From an uncultured Christensenellaceae bacterium (GTDB taxonomy: Bacteria; Bacillota; Clostridia; Christensenellales; UMGS416): a DNA stretch of 55,136 nt. Shown in pieces: positions 21,356-30,675 of the stretch. Numbering within the stretch: the first letter of the stretch is position 1; each line of letters starts with the position of its first letter. The notes under the pieces are model-generated. The model ran no database searches. It saw only the letters and a list, made by a program, of their open reading frames with translations, and was not told the DNA's origin. The DNA lies in the NCBI GenBank assembly GCA_944376795.1, contig CALWDW010000041.1:1-55136 (forward strand). Direction: 5' to 3'. A program made the translations under genes and the position numbers.

Positions 21356-24004
21356 ATGAGCCGCGCCGAAACCATGGAGAAAAACTACAACCCCCTCGCG
21401 TCAGAGAAGGCAATCTACGAAACCTGGGAGTCCAAGGGCTATTTCCACGAGGAGCCCGATCCCGCCCGGAAGCCCTTCACCATCATGATGCCCCCGCCCA
21501 ATATCACCGGGCAGCTGCACCTGGGCCACGCGCTCCAGGGCGCCGTCCAGGACGCCATCACCCGCTACAAGCGGATGCGGGGCTTCTGCACCCTCTACCT
21601 GCCGGGCACCGACCACGCCTCCATCGCCACCGAGGTCCGCATCATCGAGACCCTGGCCAAGGAGGGAATCTCCAAGCAGGAGCTGGGCCGCGAAGGCTTC
21701 CTGAAGCGGGCCTGGGACTGGAAGAAGCAGTACGGCGGCCGCATCGTGGAGCAGCTGCGCAGCCTGGGCGTCTCCTGCGACTGGAAGCGGGAGCGCTTCA
21801 CCATGGACGAGGGGAACAACGCCGCCGTGGTGGAGGTGTTCAACCGGCTGTATGAAAAGGGGCTGATTTACCAGGGCCACCGGATCATCAATTGGTGCCC
21901 GGTGTGCAAGACCGCCCTCTCCGACGCCGAGGTGGAGTACGAGAGCCAGGACGGCCACCTCTGGCATATCCGCTATCCCCTGGAGGACGGCAGCGGCGAA
22001 ATCGTGGTGGCCACCACCCGTCCGGAGACCATGCTGGGGGATACCGCCGTGGCTGTGCATCCCGACGATCCCCGCTACGCCGCTATGGTGGGCAAGATGC
22101 TCATCCTGCCCCTGGTGGGCCGCCGCATCCCCGTGGTGGCCGACAGCTACGTGGAGATGGAGTTTGGCTCCGGCGCGGTGAAGATCACCCCCGCCCACGA
22201 CCCCAACGACTACGAGGTGGGCCAGCGCCACGGTCTGGAGCAGATCACCGTCATGCACGAGGACGGCACCATGAACGAGAACGCCGGCGCTTACCAGGGC
22301 ATGACCGCCCAGGCCTGCCGCAAGCAGCTGGTGGAGGACCTCCAGGCCCAGGGCTTCCTGGTGCGGGTGGAGGACTATGCCCACAACGTAGGCACCTGCT
22401 ACCGCTGCCACACCACGGTGGAGCCCATGCTCTCCAAGCAGTGGTTTGTCTCCATGCAGTCCCTGGCCGACGCCGCCAACCGGGAGGTCCGCGCCGGGAA
22501 GACCCGCTTCATCCCCGATCGCTACAGCCGGGTCTATTTCTCCTACATGGACAATATCCGCGACTGGTGCATTTCCCGCCAGCTTTGGTGGGGGCACCGC
22601 ATCCCCGCCTGGCACTGCCAGGACTGCGGCGAGGTGACGGTCTCCCGCACCGAGGTCACCGCCTGCCCCAAGTGCGGCGGCGCCGTGCGCCAGGACGAGG
22701 ACGTGCTGGATACCTGGTTCTCCTCGGCCCTGTGGCCTTTCGCCACCCTGGGCTGGCCCCAGAAGACCCCCGACCTGGATTACTTCTACCCCACCAGCCT
22801 CCTGGTCACCGCCTATGACATCATCTTCTTCTGGGTGGCGCGGATGATCTTCTCCGGCGTGGAGCAGATGGGCGAGGTGCCCTTCCCCGATGTGCTGATG
22901 ACCGGCATCGTCCGGGACGCCCAGGGCCGCAAGATGAGCAAATCCCTGGGCAACGGCATCGACCCCCTGGAGGTCATCCAGACCTACGGCGCCGACGCCC
23001 TGCGCTTCGCCCTGACCATGGGCACCACCCCCGGCAACGACATGCGCTACTCCCAGGAGAAGATCGAGGCCGCCCGCAACTTCTCCAACAAGATCTGGAA
23101 CGCCAGCCGCTTCGTGCTCATGGGCCTGGGAGACGCCCCGGTGAAGTCCATCGACGAGGTGGAGCTGGAGCCCATCGACGGCTGGATCCTCACCCGGCTG
23201 GGCCGGCTGATCCGGGAGGTAACCGACCATATGGAGGGCTATGAACTGGGCATGGCCACCGGGAAGGTCTACGACTTCATCTGGAGCACCTTCTGCGACT
23301 GGTACATTGAGTGGGCCAAACAGCGCCTCTACAGCGATGACGAGACGAAAAAGGAGGCCGTCCGCGCCGTGCTGGTCCACGTGCTGGAGCGTTCCCTCAT
23401 CCTGATGCACCCCTTCATGCCCTTCGTCACCGAGAAGATCTGGGACTACATCCCCGGTCGGGAAGAGGGCTCCCTGATCATGGCGTCCTGGCCGGAGGAC
23501 CATCCCCTCTACCACCGGGACGAGGACGAGGAGGCCATTACCGCCGCCATGGACATCATCCGCGCCATCCGCAACATCCGCGCCGAGATGAAGGTGCCCC
23601 AGGGCAAGCGCACCCGGGTGCTGATCCTCCCCGCCCACCAACGTGCCGCCCAGTCCCTGCCCATGAACGCCTCCGCCATGGAGAAGCTGGCCTATGCCCA
23701 GTCGGTGGAATTCATCACGGACAAGCAGCAGGTTCCCAAGGGCGCCGTAGGCAATGTCTGCGACTGGGCCGAGGTCTTCCTGCCCCTGGAGGACCTGGTG
23801 GACATAGAGAAGGAAAAGGCGCGCCTGGGCAAGGAGCGGGAGAAGCTGTCCGGCGACATCGCCCGGGCCGAGGCCAAGCTGGCCAACCCCGGTTTCACCG
23901 GCAAGGCCCCGGCCGCCGTGGTGGAGAAGGAGCGGGAGAACCTGGCCCTGAACCGGGAAAAGCTGACCCGTCTCGACGCCCAGCTGGCCGCCTTGGAAGG
24001 CTGA
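21356..24004 (+). CDS. valS: Valyl-tRNA synthetase
   Basis: An 882-residue class Ia aminoacyl-tRNA synthetase that charges tRNA-Val. The HIGH motif is HLGH (residues 55-58, after PPPNITGQL), the CP1 editing domain follows with TTRPETMLGDTAV, zinc-type cysteine pairs occur in the inserts, KMSKS is exact near residue 528, and the C-terminal coiled-coil arm typical of ValRS is present (EKEKARLGKEREKLSGDI ...). The start at 21356 follows TTAGGAGGAATGGACG. It is controlled by the T-box upstream and followed 3 bp later by folC. Confidence 0.98.
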   Translation: MSRAETMEKNYNPLASEKAIYETWESKGYFHEEPDPARKPFTIMMPPPNITGQLHLGHALQGAVQDAITRYKRMRGFCTLYLPGTDHASIATEVRIIETLAKEGISKQELGREGFLKRAWDWKKQYGGRIVEQLRSLGVSCDWKRERFTMDEGNNAAVVEVFNRLYEKGLIYQGHRIINWCPVCKTALSDAEVEYESQDGHLWHIRYPLEDGSGEIVVATTRPETMLGDTAVAVHPDDPRYAAMVGKMLILPLVGRRIPVVADSYVEMEFGSGAVKITPAHDPNDYEVGQRHGLEQITVMHEDGTMNENAGAYQGMTAQACRKQLVEDLQAQGFLVRVEDYAHNVGTCYRCHTTVEPMLSKQWFVSMQSLADAANREVRAGKTRFIPDRYSRVYFSYMDNIRDWCISRQLWWGHRIPAWHCQDCGEVTVSRTEVTACPKCGGAVRQDEDVLDTWFSSALWPFATLGWPQKTPDLDYFYPTSLLVTAYDIIFFWVARMIFSGVEQMGEVPFPDVLMTGIVRDAQGRKMSKSLGNGIDPLEVIQTYGADALRFALTMGTTPGNDMRYSQEKIEAARNFSNKIWNASRFVLMGLGDAPVKSIDEVELEPIDGWILTRLGRLIREVTDHMEGYELGMATGKVYDFIWSTFCDWYIEWAKQRLYSDDETKKEAVRAVLVHVLERSLILMHPFMPFVTEKIWDYIPGREEGSLIMASWPEDHPLYHRDEDEEAITAAMDIIRAIRNIRAEMKVPQGKRTRVLILPAHQRAAQSLPMNASAMEKLAYAQSVEFITDKQQVPKGAVGNVCDWAEVFLPLEDLVDIEKEKARLGKEREKLSGDIARAEAKLANPGFTGKAPAAVVEKERENLALNREKLTRLDAQLAALEG

Positions 24005-24007
24005 TCC

Positions 24008-25354
24008 ATGGAACAGGCAATGAATTACGCCCAAAGCGTAGCCTTCGTGGAAAACGCCGGCCTCTTTGGCGCGGTGAAAAATGGGCTGGACAATATCCGG
24101 GAGCTGCTGCGCCGCATGGGCAATCCCCAAGATACCTTCCTCTCCATCCATGTGGCGGGCACCAACGGCAAGGGCTCGGTGTGCGCCGCCCTGGACGCCA
24201 TCCTGCGCCAGACCGGGCGGAAGATCGGACTGTTTACCTCCCCTTACCTGGAGCGCTTCACCGAGCGCATCCGCATTGATGGAGAGGAGATCGCCCCGGA
24301 GACCTTCGCCCGCTGGGCCAACCGGGTCCGGACTGTCTGCCAGGAGATGGTGGCCGACGGCTTCAGCCATCCCACCTTCTTCGAGCTGGTAACCGCCATC
24401 TGCTTCGGCGTCTTTTCCGAGGCGCGGGTGGACGCCGCCGTCATCGAGGTGGGCATGGGGGGACGGCTGGACGCTACCAACGTCCTTTCCCCCGCCATGA
24501 CGGTCATCGCCAACATCGGGCTGGACCACACCCACGTCCTGGGGGACACGGTGGAGGCCATTGCCCGGGAGAAGGCGGGTATTATGAAGCGCGGGGTGCC
24601 GGTGGTAGTCTATCCTCAGACCTTTGACACCGCCTACGCCCAGCTGCTCCACTGCGCCCGGGAAGCCGGGGCTCCCCTCTATGCCCTGCGGGATGCGGCC
24701 ATCACCGTGGAGGAAAGCGGCCTTGCGGGCTCCCGCTACACCCTGCGTTACCAGGGGCTGGACTTTGGCGTCCTCCACGTTCCCCTTTTGGGACGGATGC
24801 AGGTACTAAACTCCGCCACCGCCGTGCTGGCCGCCGCCCTGCTGGCCCAGCAGGGGAGCATCCCCCTCACCCTGGAGCAAATCCGTGCCGGATTGGAGGC
24901 GGTACGCTGGCCGGGACGGATGGAGCTGCTCAGCCGGGAACCCATGCTCCTGCTGGATGGGGCCCACAATCCCCAGGGCGCCCGGCAGCTGGCCCAAACG
25001 GTGCGGGACTTTTTTCCCAATGGCAACGCCGTGCTGGTAACGGGTATGCTGCGTACCAAGGACGCCCACCACGCCGCCCAGGCCCTGGCCGGGTGTGCAG
25101 AGACCATCCTGGTCACCGCCCCCGACTCGCCCAAGGCGCTGCCTCCCGCCGACCTGGCTGCCTGCTATCGGGACGCCGGCGCCGCCGTCCAGGTGATGGA
25201 GGACTATCGCGCCGCCCTGGACACGGCCCTGCAGCTGGGATGCGCCCAGGGCCGTCCGGTGATCGTCACCGGCTCCCTGTACCTGGTAGGCGCGGCGCGA
25301 ACCTATCTTCTTTCGAAGGACGGTCCCCTGGCTTCCTCCGAGGCCAAGGGCTAG
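24008..25354 (+). CDS. folC: Bifunctional folylpolyglutamate/dihydrofolate synthase
   Basis: A 448-residue Mur-ligase-fold enzyme. It has the P-loop GTNGKGS (residues 51-57), the omega loop TSPYLERFTERI, MGGRLDATNV and the C-terminal ligase motif LLDGAHNPQGARQL. It adds glutamate to dihydropteroate and tetrahydrofolates in the cytoplasm. It lies 3 bp behind valS, an arrangement common in Firmicutes, and must share its T-box control. Confidence 0.97.
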   Translation: MEQAMNYAQSVAFVENAGLFGAVKNGLDNIRELLRRMGNPQDTFLSIHVAGTNGKGSVCAALDAILRQTGRKIGLFTSPYLERFTERIRIDGEEIAPETFARWANRVRTVCQEMVADGFSHPTFFELVTAICFGVFSEARVDAAVIEVGMGGRLDATNVLSPAMTVIANIGLDHTHVLGDTVEAIAREKAGIMKRGVPVVVYPQTFDTAYAQLLHCAREAGAPLYALRDAAITVEESGLAGSRYTLRYQGLDFGVLHVPLLGRMQVLNSATAVLAAALLAQQGSIPLTLEQIRAGLEAVRWPGRMELLSREPMLLLDGAHNPQGARQLAQTVRDFFPNGNAVLVTGMLRTKDAHHAAQALAGCAETILVTAPDSPKALPPADLAACYRDAGAAVQVMEDYRAALDTALQLGCAQGRPVIVTGSLYLVGAARTYLLSKDGPLASSEAKG

Positions 25355-25378
25355 CCGTCGGCCCAAAACCGAACAGGA

Positions 25379-25404
25379 GGGGACCGGTGCGCCGGTCCCC
25401 TTAA
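25379..25404 (+). terminator. Terminator-like hairpin after folC
   Basis: GGGGACCGG (25379-25387), loop TGCG, CCGGTCCCC (25392-25400), then TTAAAT. The tail is short, so termination may be partial. Confidence 0.6.
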
Positions 25405-25659
25405 ATCGTTAAAAAATCCAAATTGCAAAGAAACCCGCTCCCAAGCCTTCGCCCGCCGTTTACAAAAACGGCGGAACAGGACGTCCTCCCTCAGCGAGAA
25501 GGGAACGGGCCGCGTCCCGGAGGCCCCGATGCGGGCCTTTTTTCTGCGCACGGGGTCGCGGACGGTTTGGAAATCGCCGCAGCATCAGCGCCGCATCGCT
25601 GCATTGCGCAGTCCCATGGGGGAAATGGTTGCCTTCCTATTTCGGCAGTTCCCTGACGT

Positions 25660-25711
25660 TCTTGGAGAGGTTTCTCCCCTAAGGTTTTCAAAGGGAACCC
25701 CCTCTTTTCCA
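25660..25711. repeat. Degenerate palindromic repeat
   Basis: GAGAGGTTTCTCCCCTAAGG and TTTTCAAAGGGAACCCCCTC look like a decayed copy of the G/C-box repeat family. The stretch 25401-25754 otherwise shows no gene. Confidence 0.4.
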
Positions 25712-25753
25712 ATCCATTTCGCAGCGCCGCCCGCCAACGCCCTGACACGCCGG

Positions 25754-25780
25754 CAAAAAAAGCCCCGCGTGCGCAGGGCT
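25754..25780 (-). terminator. Intrinsic terminator of the phosphatidyltransferase gene
   Basis: On the minus strand AGCCCTGCG-CA-CGCGGGGCT (25761-25780) is followed by TTTTTTT (25754-25760). The plus strand ends in CTTTT, so it may work both ways. Confidence 0.85.
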
Positions 25781-25811
25781 TTTCGTCTATCCCAAGGAGC
25801 CGGCAGACATC

Positions 25812-26351
25812 TCACTTCCCGTCCCGCCGCAGGTAGGGCTTATATACGTTGAGGTAGGCATATTGGAGCATGGTCACCACCGCCAGCACCACCGCCCCGG
25901 TCATAATGTAACCGTCCCAGGGCGCGGTGTAATCGTGGAGGAAGGTGAGAATGATGGCGCCAAAGAACACAAAGGTGGAGAGCTTTCCCATCCAGTTGGC
26001 ATAAACCACCCGGTCCTTATTCTTATACAGGAAGAACCCACCCGCAATCATGGCCAGTTCCTTGACCAGCACCACCGCCAACGGCCACCAGCCGATCAGC
26101 CCGGCGCCCTTGAAGCAAATGAGCACCGAAAGCTGCAGCAGCTTATCCGCCAAAGGGTCCAAGAGCTTCCCCAAGTCGGTAATCCAGTGATTCCGCCGGG
26201 CCAGGTAGCCGTCCAATATATCGGTAAAGGAGGCCACCAGGTAGATCACGAGAGCGGCCACCATCCGATCGCAGGCAAAGGCCGCCACCACGCCTCCCAC
26301 GCAAAGCAGACGGAAAAAGCTGAGCCAATTGGGGATATTCTCTTTCTTCAC
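25812..26351 (-). CDS. CDP-alcohol phosphatidyltransferase (PgsA/cardiolipin synthase type)
   Basis: A 179-residue integral membrane enzyme with about five or six membrane segments. The family signature D-x2-D-G-x2-A-R-x8-G-x3-D-x3-D is exact: DILDGYLAR (about residues 44-52) ... DLGKLLDPLADK. It transfers a phosphatidyl group from CDP-diacylglycerol to an alcohol, most likely glycerol-3-phosphate to make phosphatidylglycerophosphate. The GTG at 26351 is chosen as start because GGGAGAGGATCTT precedes it and homologues begin at NIPNWLSFFRL. It is monocistronic. Confidence 0.88.
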   Translation of the reverse strand: MKKENIPNWLSFFRLLCVGGVVAAFACDRMVAALVIYLVASFTDILDGYLARRNHWITDLGKLLDPLADKLLQLSVLICFKGAGLIGWWPLAVVLVKELAMIAGGFFLYKNKDRVVYANWMGKLSTFVFFGAIILTFLHDYTAPWDGYIMTGAVVLAVVTMLQYAYLNVYKPYLRRDGK

Positions 26352-26452
26352 AAGATCCTCTCCCTGCCGGGGCATCCCATTCCACCGGCGTTCTTCGCGC
26401 AAATTCTTTGTTCAGTATACTCCAATTCCCCAGCCTTGGCAAGGGCGCGAAA

Positions 26453-26482
26453 GCGGCCATCCTCCTGAAGAATGATGGTCGC
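26453..26482 (-). terminator. Possible terminator at the end of the receptor-permease cluster
   Basis: GCGGCCATC (26453-26461) and GATGGTCGC (26474-26482) pair with one G-U, about 90 bp beyond the last gene of the cluster. The U-tract on the minus strand is poor (CTTTCG); the plus-strand tail is CTCTTATTTT. Confidence 0.4.
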
Positions 26483-26572
26483 CTCTTATTTTCCGGGCCT
26501 GTGCCACTGTAAAAGCTTTTCTTCTAAGGGAGTGCCCTTTGCCTGATGAACGCCGACAAAACGCCCTTTTTT

Positions 26573-27724
26573 CTACGGTTTTCGTTGCAGCCCCGCGTCC
26601 TGGCTATACAATCTCCGCCGCAGGGGCGCAATCCGCCGGGCGGCCCCCACCAAGCACCCCAAGCCCAGGGCCAGCATTCCTCCGCAGCCCCACAGCACCC
26701 CCTGAGCCCACAGGGCCAGGGGCAGCACGGGAGTGGGATGGGACAGACGATAGCGGCGCAGGGTCAGCAGGTTCTCCCACAGGGTATCCAGGTGAAGCAA
26801 GTTCCCCGGAAGAACCTCGGCCGGCAAAGGCAGCACGGGAAAGGTCCCCCGGGCCAGGGCCGCCAGCCCCGCAACAGCCAAAGCCAGCGTCAGCCCGGCG
26901 GCCAGCAGCCGCCAGCCGTGCCGCAGCAGAAACCGCCCGGGGTAGTACTGCCGCCAGCCCGCCGCCATGGGCCGGATCACCCACCGGCGCAGGGCCCATC
27001 CGCCCAGGGGCCAGAGGCTCCACACCCCCAAGGCCAATCCCAGCCACAGCAGCAGCCGCCAGAAGAAGGCCGTCCAATCCTCCCACTGGTAGAGCGGTGC
27101 GTATCCGCCGATCTGGTTCCCCAGCAGCTCCCGCAGCCGGTAGTCGGCTGTCGCCTGGGTTCCCGGGGCAAAGCGCACCACCGCCAGCAGCTCTCCCGAT
27201 CCTGAGGAAACCGCCTCGCAAAGGTAGGCGCCGGCCTCCTCGCCGGTCCACCACGCCGCTAGTCCCTGGGGCATCCGGTAGAGGGCCTCCACCGTCCGTT
27301 CCGCCTCGTCCAATATCACCCTTTGCCCCAGGCCTCCGCCGCCCCACAGTGCCTCCGCCGCCGAGGTCGACAGTGCCAGCCCCCCTAAGGAGGAGGTATC
27401 GGGAGGCGTCCCGTCCAGGATATGCACCCCCAGCATGGACGGCCAGGCTTCCCCGTCCACGCGATAAACCGCCGCCTCCACCGTGCGGCCTTGGGTGGCC
27501 AGCACGCCGCAGCCCCGGCGCAGGAGCACCAGTTCGGAACCGTCCGGAAGCAGAGGCCCCATCTCTACCGTCTCCGTAAGCCGGTAAGCCGCCGTTCTCC
27601 CCGTCTGCCCCGCCAGCCGCGCCGCCCCCAGGGCGGCAAGGGCCAGGGCGAGCAGGTACGCAAGGCAGCAGGCCGCTATTGGGCCCAAACCGCCTCGATG
27701 CCGTCCCAGATCTCTCGGTCCCAT
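26573..27724 (-). CDS. Membrane protein resembling a MacB/FtsX-type permease
   Basis: A 383-residue protein with an N-terminal membrane segment (residues 15-38), an extracytoplasmic domain of about 190 residues whose stretch VYRVDGEAWPSMLGVHILDG ... LALSTSAAEALWGGGGLGQR resembles a MacB periplasmic domain, then three hydrophobic regions near residues 215-245, 275-300 and 335-360. It lacks the exact FtsX signature and is shorter than usual. It overlaps the adaptor gene by 49 bp and is the last gene of the cluster. Pairing of an adaptor and a FtsX-like permease normally needs a LolD-type ATPase, which is absent. Confidence 0.6.
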   Translation of the reverse strand: MGPRDLGRHRGGLGPIAACCLAYLLALALAALGAARLAGQTGRTAAYRLTETVEMGPLLPDGSELVLLRRGCGVLATQGRTVEAAVYRVDGEAWPSMLGVHILDGTPPDTSSLGGLALSTSAAEALWGGGGLGQRVILDEAERTVEALYRMPQGLAAWWTGEEAGAYLCEAVSSGSGELLAVVRFAPGTQATADYRLRELLGNQIGGYAPLYQWEDWTAFFWRLLLWLGLALGVWSLWPLGGWALRRWVIRPMAAGWRQYYPGRFLLRHGWRLLAAGLTLALAVAGLAALARGTFPVLPLPAEVLPGNLLHLDTLWENLLTLRRYRLSHPTPVLPLALWAQGVLWGCGGMLALGLGCLVGAARRIAPLRRRLYSQDAGLQRKP

Positions 27725-28944
27725 GAGGTCACCACCTTATCGCCGCTATAAACCCCTTGCAAAATCACCGCCTGGCCGTTGTAGATCTGCTTGACCTCCA
27801 CCGGCGTATAGTACAGCGTCACCCGTTCCGCACCGCCGAGCTCCTCCCACTCGGAGACCACATAGACCCCTGCGCCTCCGCCCACCAGGGCCGCCGCCGG
27901 AATCATGCAGTTCTCCATAGGGCCGCGCAAAACCAGCATCCCCTGCTCCCCCGTCCCCAAGGCGGGAATCTCCTCCAGAGGCTCCATGGTAAAGCGCATA
28001 CCGCCGCCAGCCAGGGACTTTTCCGCAATATCAAGCTTTGTCTGCGCAATCCCCAGCCGCAGGGTGCAGCTGCCGGCATACTCTCCCATGCCCTCCACTG
28101 CCGCGGTCTCCACCACGAGGGTCACAGGGCCGCCCTGGGGAATGCAGGAGAGCAGCTCCATCCCTCCGGTCAGAGCCGCGCCCGGCTGGACCAGCCGTTC
28201 CGCCACCACCAGATTTTCGGGCGCCGTCAGCCCCTGGGGCGTCAGCATGGAGGCCAGCCGTTCCAGGTTCGCCTGCTCCCGGTCCACCATTTCCCGGGTC
28301 TGTCCCTGGAAAATCCCCTGGTCGTAGAGCCGCTGCTGGGTTAGGGCCTGGGCCTCCTCCTCCTGCCGGGCCTCCAGGTCGTCGCTGTACTGGGTAATCA
28401 GCTCCTGCTTGCGGGCGTCGTACTTGGCCTGGCGTTCCTCCCGAAGCGAACCGCTCACCCGCCGCACTTGTTTGGCCAGTTCCTTCATCTCCGGGAGCTC
28501 CTCGCAGTCGTGGGCCAGCACCTCCTGGATGGCGTCAATCTGCGCGGCCAGCTGGCGGAGCTGCCGCCGGACGGCGGTGACGGCATTGTCATAGTTTGTC
28601 TGCCACAGTTCCAATTCCCCCTGCCGCAGCGCCACCGCGTCGGCCAGCGCCGCCGCATCCTCTGCATCCAGAGGGATGAGCAGCGCGCCCCGTTCCAGCG
28701 CCGCCCCCACCTCCGGCATGGCGCCCGCCGTCAAGAGTCCCCCATATCCCTGCGGCATGGACACCGTCCAGGCGTCCTCGGAGGTCAGGGCCGCCCGCTG
28801 CACCGGCAGCTGGTAGTGGAACTGCCCCGGCGCGGCGGTGTCGGCGGTGATCTTGGGGAGGGTGTAGGTGTAGATGGACCGGGAGAAAAAGAGCACCCCG
28901 GCCAGCGCCGCCACGATGATCAACGGAAACCACTTCTTTTTCAT
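27676..28944 (-). CDS. HlyD-like membrane-fusion/adaptor protein
   Basis: A 422-residue protein: an N-terminal signal anchor (residues 5-22), a short beta region, a long helical hairpin (about 100-250, with WQTNYDNAVTAVRRQLRQLAAQIDAI and SMLTPQGL at the turn end), then beta-barrel regions (VTLVVETAAVEG ... LGTGEQGMLVLRG; VVSEWEELGGAERVTLYYTPV). The layout matches periplasmic adaptor subunits (HlyD/MacA) of ABC exporters, used in Gram-positives as extracellular adaptors. It starts by an ATGA overlap with the upstream permease and so is translationally coupled to the sugar-type permeases. Confidence 0.75.
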   Translation of the reverse strand: MKKKWFPLIIVAALAGVLFFSRSIYTYTLPKITADTAAPGQFHYQLPVQRAALTSEDAWTVSMPQGYGGLLTAGAMPEVGAALERGALLIPLDAEDAAALADAVALRQGELELWQTNYDNAVTAVRRQLRQLAAQIDAIQEVLAHDCEELPEMKELAKQVRRVSGSLREERQAKYDARKQELITQYSDDLEARQEEEAQALTQQRLYDQGIFQGQTREMVDREQANLERLASMLTPQGLTAPENLVVAERLVQPGAALTGGMELLSCIPQGGPVTLVVETAAVEGMGEYAGSCTLRLGIAQTKLDIAEKSLAGGGMRFTMEPLEEIPALGTGEQGMLVLRGPMENCMIPAAALVGGGAGVYVVSEWEELGGAERVTLYYTPVEVKQIYNGQAVILQGVYSGDKVVTSWDREIWDGIEAVWAQ

Positions 28945-29771
28945 CCCATAAACCTCATTTTCTGCAGTCCGTCCATGATGTAGGTCTCGCAATAGTAGAA
29001 TATCAGCAGCACGGGAACCATATAGAGTACCGCGCCGGCAAAGTGATTGCTCATGCCCATGCTGGAGAACACGCTGTTGAGCACGGTGGACAGGGGCATG
29101 AGCAGCCGGCTCTCCAGCAGGATCAAGGGCTGCTCCACCATGTTCCACGCCTCGGTAAAGGTTAGGATCATCAGCGCGGCCAGCGCAGGCCTGACGGTGG
29201 GCAGGATCACGTAGGCAAACTTTCCCGCAAGGCTCTTGCTCTCCAGGTCGTAGGCCTCCAGCAGTTCGTCGGGAATGGACGCGCACATCTGCCGGGAAAA
29301 GAATATAGCAAAGGGGGCAAAGGCCCCGGTGAGGATGATCGCCCAGACCGTATCGAACAGGCCGATTTCCTTGACCAGGATGTAATTGGCCACCAGCGTC
29401 ACCTGGAAGGGCATCACCATGGCGATAATCAGCAGGAAGGTCAGCGCGCCGCTGCCCCGGAAGGGCACCTTGGCCAGCACATAGCCCGCCGGCACCGCCA
29501 GCAGCGTACCCAGCAGCGTGATGGGCAGGGCATAGACCGCGGAATTGAGGAAGTACCGCACGTAGTCCGGCGAGGAAACCAAGGTCAAATAGTACTGATC
29601 CAAGGTGGCGGCCCGGGGGACCAGCCGCAGCAGGGGGCCCTCCTCCCGCAGGTAGCTCTCCTGCAGGTCCATCAGGGAGAAGAAGGAGCCGGTAACCGTG
29701 GCCAGTATGGGGTAGAGGAAGAGGAGGGCCGCCACCGCCGCAATCCCCCACCAGGCAAGCTTTTTGATCAT
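28941..29771 (-). CDS. Carbohydrate-type ABC transporter permease (MalG-like)
   Basis: A 276-residue binding-protein-dependent permease with six membrane helices. The coupling (EAA) loop reads EAYDLESKSLAGKFAYVILPTVRPAL, which is diverged from the usual EAA-x3-G but keeps F-x-x-I-x-L-P-x-x-x-P. It begins with the MalG-type N-terminal helix and FLNS at the first periplasmic loop. It contacts an ATPase from the cytoplasm and pairs with the MalF-like subunit 5 bp upstream. The ATPase is not in the window. Confidence 0.92.
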   Translation of the reverse strand: MIKKLAWWGIAAVAALLFLYPILATVTGSFFSLMDLQESYLREEGPLLRLVPRAATLDQYYLTLVSSPDYVRYFLNSAVYALPITLLGTLLAVPAGYVLAKVPFRGSGALTFLLIIAMVMPFQVTLVANYILVKEIGLFDTVWAIILTGAFAPFAIFFSRQMCASIPDELLEAYDLESKSLAGKFAYVILPTVRPALAALMILTFTEAWNMVEQPLILLESRLLMPLSTVLNSVFSSMGMSNHFAGAVLYMVPVLLIFYYCETYIMDGLQKMRFMG

Positions 29772-29775
29772 GGCG

Positions 29776-30624
29776 TCAGTCCTCCTTGGTGAGCCGCTTG
29801 GCCAGAAACATCCCCAAGGCCACCAGCACGTAGACCCCCAGGGCAAAGACGATGGCGGCGGAGGTCAGGTTTTGGTAGTGGAGGGTTTCAAACTGGTGAT
29901 TCATGTAGTGCTGCACCATATAGATCTCCCGGCTGGGATAGGCGCCGTAGAGCAGATAGGCCTCCTTAAAAATCTTTAAGGCGTTGACGATGGCCAGGAC
30001 GGTGACAAAGATCACCGTAGGAATGCTCAAAGGCAGCGTAATGGCCAGATGCTGGCGGAAGCGGGAGCAGCCGTCCAGGGCGGCGGCCTCATAGAGCTGG
30101 GGATCGATCCCGGCAAAGCCCGCCATGAACAGCATCATGAACAGCCCGGCGTTCTTCCAAATATAGAACACATAGAGGGCCCATCGCATATCCATGGCGC
30201 CATACCCCAGGAGCCGCCAGATGACCCCGTCCTGGGCAAACACGACGCCAATGGACAGCACCACCGCCGCCGAGGGCAGCAGCATGGGCAGCAGGAACAC
30301 CCCGCGCAGCCGGGCCATGGTTCCCCGGGCGCCCTGCAGCAGGGCCGCCAGCAGGAATCCCAGCGCCACCCCCAGGGGAACGGCCACGCAGGTAAACACC
30401 GCGGTATTCCCCAGGGCCAGGAGGTAGTACTCGTCCTGCAGGATATGGGCGTAGTTCTCCAGCCCCGCAAAGCGCCGGGAAAACATGTTCTCCAGCAGAG
30501 AGTAGTACACCGACACGCCGAAGGGCGCCAGGTAGAACAGGCCGAAGCCCAAGAGGGCCGGGGCCATGAGCCAGAGCGGGCGGCGCGCCCGCCTTCCCCG
30601 GCCTTTGGGAATTTTCCGTTTCAT
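29776..30624 (-). CDS. Carbohydrate-type ABC transporter permease (MalF-like)
   Basis: A 282-residue permease with six membrane helices. The N-terminal stretch PLWLMAPALLGFGLFYLAPF is family-typical, and the coupling loop is LYEAAALDGCSRFRQHLAITLPLS (EAA...G intact). It starts after GAGGGGAGGGGACGT. It lies 52 bp behind the first propeller-SBP lipoprotein gene and forms the translocation pore with the MalG-like subunit. Four receptors but one pore pair are encoded in this cluster. Confidence 0.94.
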   Translation of the reverse strand: MKRKIPKGRGRRARRPLWLMAPALLGFGLFYLAPFGVSVYYSLLENMFSRRFAGLENYAHILQDEYYLLALGNTAVFTCVAVPLGVALGFLLAALLQGARGTMARLRGVFLLPMLLPSAAVVLSIGVVFAQDGVIWRLLGYGAMDMRWALYVFYIWKNAGLFMMLFMAGFAGIDPQLYEAAALDGCSRFRQHLAITLPLSIPTVIFVTVLAIVNALKIFKEAYLLYGAYPSREIYMVQHYMNHQFETLHYQNLTSAAIVFALGVYVLVALGMFLAKRLTKED

Positions 30625-30675
30625 ACGTCCCCTCCCCTCTTGGAGCCCTTCCCTGCCTCCCGCATGACGCCGGCC

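Noticed and set aside
21401..24778. A 1,125-residue minus-strand ORF
   Set aside because: It is fully antisense to valS and folC, low in complexity (Gly, His, Leu rich), and a by-product of GC-rich codon use.
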